A model generated the notes under the pieces. The model saw only the letters and a program-made list of their open reading frames with translations. It was not told the DNA's origin and searched no databases. 8,515 bases of DNA from contig JAZRQR010000068.1 in assembly GCA_045650025.1 (NCBI GenBank), positions 1 to 8,515 of the forward strand, read 5' to 3'. Shown in pieces: positions 5,997 through 8,515 of the stretch. A program made the position numbers and the translations under genes. Numbering within the stretch: position 1 is the stretch's first letter; the number at the start of each line of letters is the position of its first letter. The stretch comes from SVQP01 sp045650025 (GTDB lineage Bacteria > Bacillota > Clostridia > Oscillospirales > CAG-272).

Positions 5997-6380
5997 ATGA
6001 TACTTAGCCGTGATTTTAATGACATTAATTCTATATATGACTTTAGTGAAGGAATTATATGTGACATTTGTTGGGATGATAATCTAACTGATTTATTAGT
6101 TACAGTGTATTATTATTTTGACGAACCTCGAGATATTAAAAATAAAGATGTTATTATACGTTTTAAGAAATGCTCTACTGTCAATTTTGATTGTGGTAAT
6201 ATGTTAGTTTCTATGAAAGAATATAACATCGTCGCTCCTCATCCTACAATTGAGCACTTTTTATTAAAAAAGAATAGTTTTTCTGTGATTGTCGAAATCG
6301 CTACTAATTATGCAAGTCCCATGATTTCACTGATATGTGACGAAATATGGGTTGAATCTATTGATGAAATGAAAGCGTAA
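5997..6380 (+). CDS. Hypothetical 127-residue protein in AT-rich island
   Basis: ATG 5997 has AGGGGTG (5985-5991) five bases upstream. The protein is predicted soluble and cytoplasmic, with no signal or membrane segment. It seems to alternate beta-strands, with features such as WDDNLTDLLVTVYYYFDEP (residues 25-43), DVIIRFKKC (51-59) and ICDEIWVES near the end. The pattern W-DNL-DL followed by an aromatic run and a '(I/V)xFKxC' strand recalls small Firmicute proteins found as loose accessory genes and sometimes as toxin immunity proteins, but I cannot name a family. Composition is foreign to its neighbours: I count 15 G/C in 6001-6060 against 36 in 5101-5160. No toxin gene is visible beside it. 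It may be transcribed by read-through from the glycosidase gene, and ends at the hairpin at 6431-6465. Confidence 0.72.
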   Translation: MILSRDFNDINSIYDFSEGIICDICWDDNLTDLLVTVYYYFDEPRDIKNKDVIIRFKKCSTVNFDCGNMLVSMKEYNIVAPHPTIEHFLLKKNSFSVIVEIATNYASPMISLICDEIWVESIDEMKA

Positions 6381-6430
6381 TTTATTATTTGATAATTAAA
6401 TAGTTTATAAATCTCAGTTAATTGGATACA

Positions 6431-6465
6431 AAAAACCGACAGATCACCAAAATCTGTCGGTTTTT
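6431..6465. terminator. Strong bidirectional terminator between convergent genes
   Basis: AAAAACCGACAGAT (6431-6444) pairs with ATCTGTCGGTTTTT (6452-6465), a perfect 14-bp stem with a seven-base loop. T-runs exist on both strands after the GC part, so it can end the hypothetical gene (plus) and the PAP2 gene (minus, stop at 6519-6521). Confidence 0.92.
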
Positions 6466-6484
6466 CAACTTCTTTATGAGAACC

Positions 6485-6506
6485 ACCCATTGGCAAGTGG
6501 GTTTTT
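6485..6506 (+). terminator. Second, weaker terminator-like hairpin
   Basis: ACCCATT (6485-6491, with C at 6486-6488) pairs with AGTGGGT (6496-6502, one G-U pair) around a four-base loop, followed by a T-run to 6506. It lies 19 bases after the strong terminator and reads on the plus strand, so it may act as a back-up before the convergent phosphatase gene. Confidence 0.5.
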
Positions 6507-6518
6507 ATGTGCGTGGTG

Positions 6519-7448
6519 TTACTTGTTCTGACCTAATTTTGCCCAGTGCTTAAAGGTCAGCGTCCAGGCACCTGCGGCGCAGACCACCAGGAAATAGCGC
6601 ACGGCACGGGCAGCGAGGTGACCGCCAAAGACCGCGTCCAGGATCGGCTTTGTGCCTTCCTTGACTGCCAGCACGATGGCAAGACCCAGACCCAGCTTGA
6701 GCAGCTGCACCCACCATACGGCTTTGGTGTCGTACTTGATGAATCTATCATCCGCAAAGCGGAAGAGCAGCATGCCGATCGTGCAGCCAAGCATGGTGTA
6801 AGCGTTTTTGAGCGCGGACTCGTAGTTGCCCACGTTCTCCTCGAAAAAGACATCCTCGGGGAAGGGATAGGCGTATAGGAAGATCAAAAAGGCGATAACG
6901 CCGAGCAGAATCGTGCCCATGACAACGTAGATCACGTAAGGATGCTTGTCGTTCAGGCGCAGCAAAAGGTCAAACGCCACGATCAGCACAAACGCGATCG
7001 CCATGGAGACCAGTACGTCCTGCGGTGTGTGCACGCCTAAGTACATGCGCGAAAGCGGCACCAGAATCACGCCTGCAATGCACAATATCTTGACCCAGAG
7101 CTGCTTGGTGGTCGCACCCAGAGAGCCAAGCATGCCCACGCTGTTTTGCGTGTGACCGCTGGGGAAGGAATAGCCGCTGGCACCCTCGCGCGCCGATTCC
7201 ACGATGGTGAAATTCGGGTCCTTGACCCAAGGGCGGGGCACACGGAAGCACATTTTCAAAAACTGATTGAGAATAATGCCGGTAAAGCTGACCATCAGCA
7301 TCAAATAGCCGTCTCGTTTGTTGTAGCACCAGATCAAAAACATGCCCAGCGCCAAGAAAAACGTTTCCTCACCCACAAGCGTAACGGCTTGCACCAGCAC
7401 GTCCAGCACGGGGTTACGGATCCCTTCCAGAAAATACAATACTTCCAT
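6519..7448 (-). CDS. PAP2-superfamily membrane phosphatase
   Basis: The product has 309 residues and is a multi-pass membrane protein that should remove phosphate from a lipid such as phosphatidate, phosphatidylglycerophosphate or undecaprenyl diphosphate at the outer face of the membrane. The three PAP2 motifs are intact: K65-x6-R72-P73 (KMCFRVPRP), PSGH at 96-99 with His99, and SRMYLGVHTPQD at 133-144 with Arg134, His140 and Asp144. Hydrophobic segments lie near 28-42, 48-64, 118-132, 146-164, 170-192 and in the C-terminal 110 residues, which extend beyond the minimal PAP2 core with about three further segments. The start ATG 7448 is chosen because AAAGG (7457-7461) sits eight bases upstream; an in-frame GTG at 7457 overlaps that site. 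It has its own consensus promoter and is divergent from the isomerase operon. The lipid substrate cannot be deduced from sequence. Confidence 0.95.
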   Translation of the reverse strand: MEVLYFLEGIRNPVLDVLVQAVTLVGEETFFLALGMFLIWCYNKRDGYLMLMVSFTGIILNQFLKMCFRVPRPWVKDPNFTIVESAREGASGYSFPSGHTQNSVGMLGSLGATTKQLWVKILCIAGVILVPLSRMYLGVHTPQDVLVSMAIAFVLIVAFDLLLRLNDKHPYVIYVVMGTILLGVIAFLIFLYAYPFPEDVFFEENVGNYESALKNAYTMLGCTIGMLLFRFADDRFIKYDTKAVWWVQLLKLGLGLAIVLAVKEGTKPILDAVFGGHLAARAVRYFLVVCAAGAWTLTFKHWAKLGQNK

Positions 7449-7477
7449 CGTAAGCACCTTTCTTGTTTGTTGACTTC

Positions 7478-7506
7478 AGTATAGCATATCCGCACGGGGC
7501 TGTCAA
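7478..7506 (-). promoter_or_regulatory. Sigma-A promoter for the PAP2 phosphatase gene
   Basis: The minus strand carries TTGACA (7501-7506) and TATACT (7478-7483) with a 17-base spacer, 6/6 and 5/6 matches. The -10 is 29 bases before the chosen ATG. Confidence 0.92.
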
Positions 7507-7515
7507 GTAAAAAGG

Positions 7516-7526
7516 GGCAGAGTGCC
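7516..7526. promoter_or_regulatory. Inverted repeat midway between divergent promoters, possible operator
   Basis: GGCA (7516-7519) and TGCC (7523-7526) surround GAG. The centre, 7521, is almost exactly halfway between the two outward-facing -35 boxes (7501-7506 minus, 7535-7540 plus). The arms are short, so chance is possible. Confidence 0.35.
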
Positions 7527-7534
7527 AAAAACTC

Positions 7535-7563
7535 TTGACAAGGAGAGGGAAAACAGGTATAAT
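7535..7563 (+). promoter_or_regulatory. Consensus sigma-A promoter for the isomerase/epimerase operon
   Basis: TTGACA (7535-7540) and TATAAT (7558-7563) are full matches with a 17-base spacer. The ATG at 7595 lies 31 bases after the -10. An upstream in-frame TTG would be inside the -35 box and is not a start. Confidence 0.94.
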
Positions 7564-7594
7564 GTGTATATATAAAAATGTGGAGGTAGATCCT

Positions 7595-8449
7595 ATGAAA
7601 CAATTTCCTATCGGCGTAATTTTGGAGTCCTTCCGTACCGACACCAAGACCGCTATTCAAACTGCAGCAGATATGGGCGTGCAGGGCCTGCAGATGTACT
7701 GTACCTACGGTGAGCACGCTCCCGAAAATATGAGCACCCAGCAAAGACGTGAGCTGCTTGACATGGTCAAGTCCTACGGTCTGCGCTTCTCCGCAATTTG
7801 CGGTGACCTGGGCATGGGATTTGGCAACCCCGAAAAGAACCCCGTTGCCATTGAGAAGTCCAAGCGCATTCTGGAGCTTGCAAAGGAGCTGGAGACCGAC
7901 ATCGTCACCACCCACATCGGCGTTGTTCCCGAGGATTCGAACCACCCCAGATATGCCATCATGCAGGCAGCATGCGGCGAGCTGGCAGCATTTGCCGATA
8001 GCATGGGCTCGCATTTCGCAATCGAGACCGGTCCTGAGACCAGTGCAGTGCTCAAGAAGTTCCTGGATTCTCTGGGCTCTCGCGGCGTTGCAGTTAACCT
8101 TGACCCCGCCAACCTGGTCATGGTGTCTGCAGACAACCCCGTAGAGGCTGTTCACAACCTTAAGGATTACATCGTACATACTCACGCAAAGGACGGCGTT
8201 ATGCTGCATCGCGGCAATCCCGAGTACATTTACGGCGTGGTACATCCCGTTCCTCAGGAATTTGCGGGCATCCAGTATTTTGAGGAGGTTCCGCTCGGCA
8301 CGGGTGGCGTACATTTCCCGACCTACCTGCAGGCGCTGGATGAGATCGGCTACAATGGATTTTTGACCATTGAGCGCGAGTGCGGCGACAACCCCAGAGG
8401 GGATATTCAGACCGCGATCGACCACCTGACCGGCATTATGGGTAAATAA
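7595..8449 (+). CDS. Sugar phosphate isomerase/epimerase-family TIM-barrel protein
   Basis: The product has 284 residues, is cytoplasmic, and fits the xylose isomerase-like TIM barrel (AP endonuclease 2 superfamily) typical of IolE/IolI- and ketose epimerase-like enzymes. Metal-site residues expected for the fold appear in order: TTHIG with His107, FAIETGPE with Glu144, VNLDPANL with Asp170, HTHAKD with His195 and His197, and LTIERE with Glu260. The first strand is FPIGVILESF. The start is ATG 7595, with GGAGG (7582-7586) eight bases upstream and a consensus promoter before it. The next gene starts 14 bases after the stop and appears to be of the same superfamily, so they form an operon. The likely task is epimerising or isomerising a keto-sugar or inositol intermediate, possibly alongside a Gfo/Idh dehydrogenase, a pairing common in sugar and inositol loci. 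The substrate is unknown. Confidence 0.9.
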   Translation: MKQFPIGVILESFRTDTKTAIQTAADMGVQGLQMYCTYGEHAPENMSTQQRRELLDMVKSYGLRFSAICGDLGMGFGNPEKNPVAIEKSKRILELAKELETDIVTTHIGVVPEDSNHPRYAIMQAACGELAAFADSMGSHFAIETGPETSAVLKKFLDSLGSRGVAVNLDPANLVMVSADNPVEAVHNLKDYIVHTHAKDGVMLHRGNPEYIYGVVHPVPQEFAGIQYFEEVPLGTGGVHFPTYLQALDEIGYNGFLTIERECGDNPRGDIQTAIDHLTGIMGK

Positions 8450-8463
8450 TTGAGGTAACAACT

Positions 8464-8515
8464 ATGAAAATTTCCGTCAGCTCGTATTCCTACTATCAGG
8501 CGATCCGCGACGGCA
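8464..8515 (+). CDS. N-terminus of a second sugar phosphate isomerase/epimerase-like protein (partial)
   Basis: ATG 8464 opens a frame that runs off the window, giving MKISVSSYSYYQAIRDG. GAGG (8452-8455) lies eight bases upstream. The first strand and 'SSYSxxQ' start are typical of sugar phosphate isomerase/epimerase proteins of the xylose isomerase-like superfamily. It follows the previous gene by 14 bases with no terminator, so it is in the same operon. With 17 codons visible, the family call rests on this N-terminal pattern and context. Confidence 0.7.
   Translation, partial: MKISVSSYSYYQAIRDG

Noticed and set aside
7334..8461. 375-codon minus-strand frame across the divergent promoter region and the isomerase gene
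   Set aside because: It crosses two consensus promoters and overlaps the start of the PAP2 gene in another frame; no domain is seen.

Overview
The window looks like chromosomal DNA from an uncultured low-to-mid-GC Firmicute, probably an anaerobic gut Clostridium-type bacterium. This rests on strong GGAGG ribosome sites, consensus sigma-A promoters, a lipoprotein with a Thr/Glu-rich linker, GTG and TTG starts, and a sigma factor/membrane anti-sigma-like pair typical of Clostridia. Most genes are GC-rich. Two stretches are markedly AT-rich: the C-terminal two thirds of the gene at 63-818, and the gene at 5997-6380. I see no rRNA, tRNA, CRISPR array, transposase or phage gene.

Layout. 1-66: tail of a probable ECF sigma factor, overlapping by ATGA the start of a single-pass membrane anti-sigma-like protein (63-818), then a possible 20-codon ORF and a hairpin shared with the convergent neighbour. 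952-2019 (minus): a Gfo/Idh/MocA NAD(P)-dependent sugar dehydrogenase with a textbook promoter. 2157-2594: dUTPase (dut), divergent from it. 2634-4034: an SGNH-hydrolase lipoprotein ending at a strong terminator. 4300-4575: a small TTG-started DUF6514-like protein behind an extended -10 promoter rich in palindromes. 4638-5951: a cytoplasmic clan GH-A glycosidase resembling GH39, with its own consensus promoter. 5997-6380: an AT-rich hypothetical gene. 6519-7448 (minus): a PAP2-type membrane phosphatase. 7595-8449 and 8464 to the window end: two sugar phosphate isomerase/epimerase-type TIM-barrel genes in one operon, divergent from the phosphatase.

Function as a whole. Several genes suggest carbohydrate scavenging: an extracytoplasmic esterase-like lipoprotein that could deacylate glycans, an intracellular glycosidase for imported oligosaccharides, and a Gfo/Idh dehydrogenase plus two isomerase/epimerase proteins for interconverting the released sugars. 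This is inference. The genes are mostly in separate transcription units with their own promoters, so the window is not a single polysaccharide utilisation operon. dut, the PAP2 phosphatase and the DUF6514-like gene are probably just neighbours.

I did not find a clear new multi-gene system. The observations most worth following are the GC-mosaic anti-sigma-like gene, the palindrome at the expected -35 position of the DUF6514-like promoter, the inverted repeat midway between two divergent promoters, the catalytic Asp replacement in the SGNH protein, and the AT-rich orphan gene.
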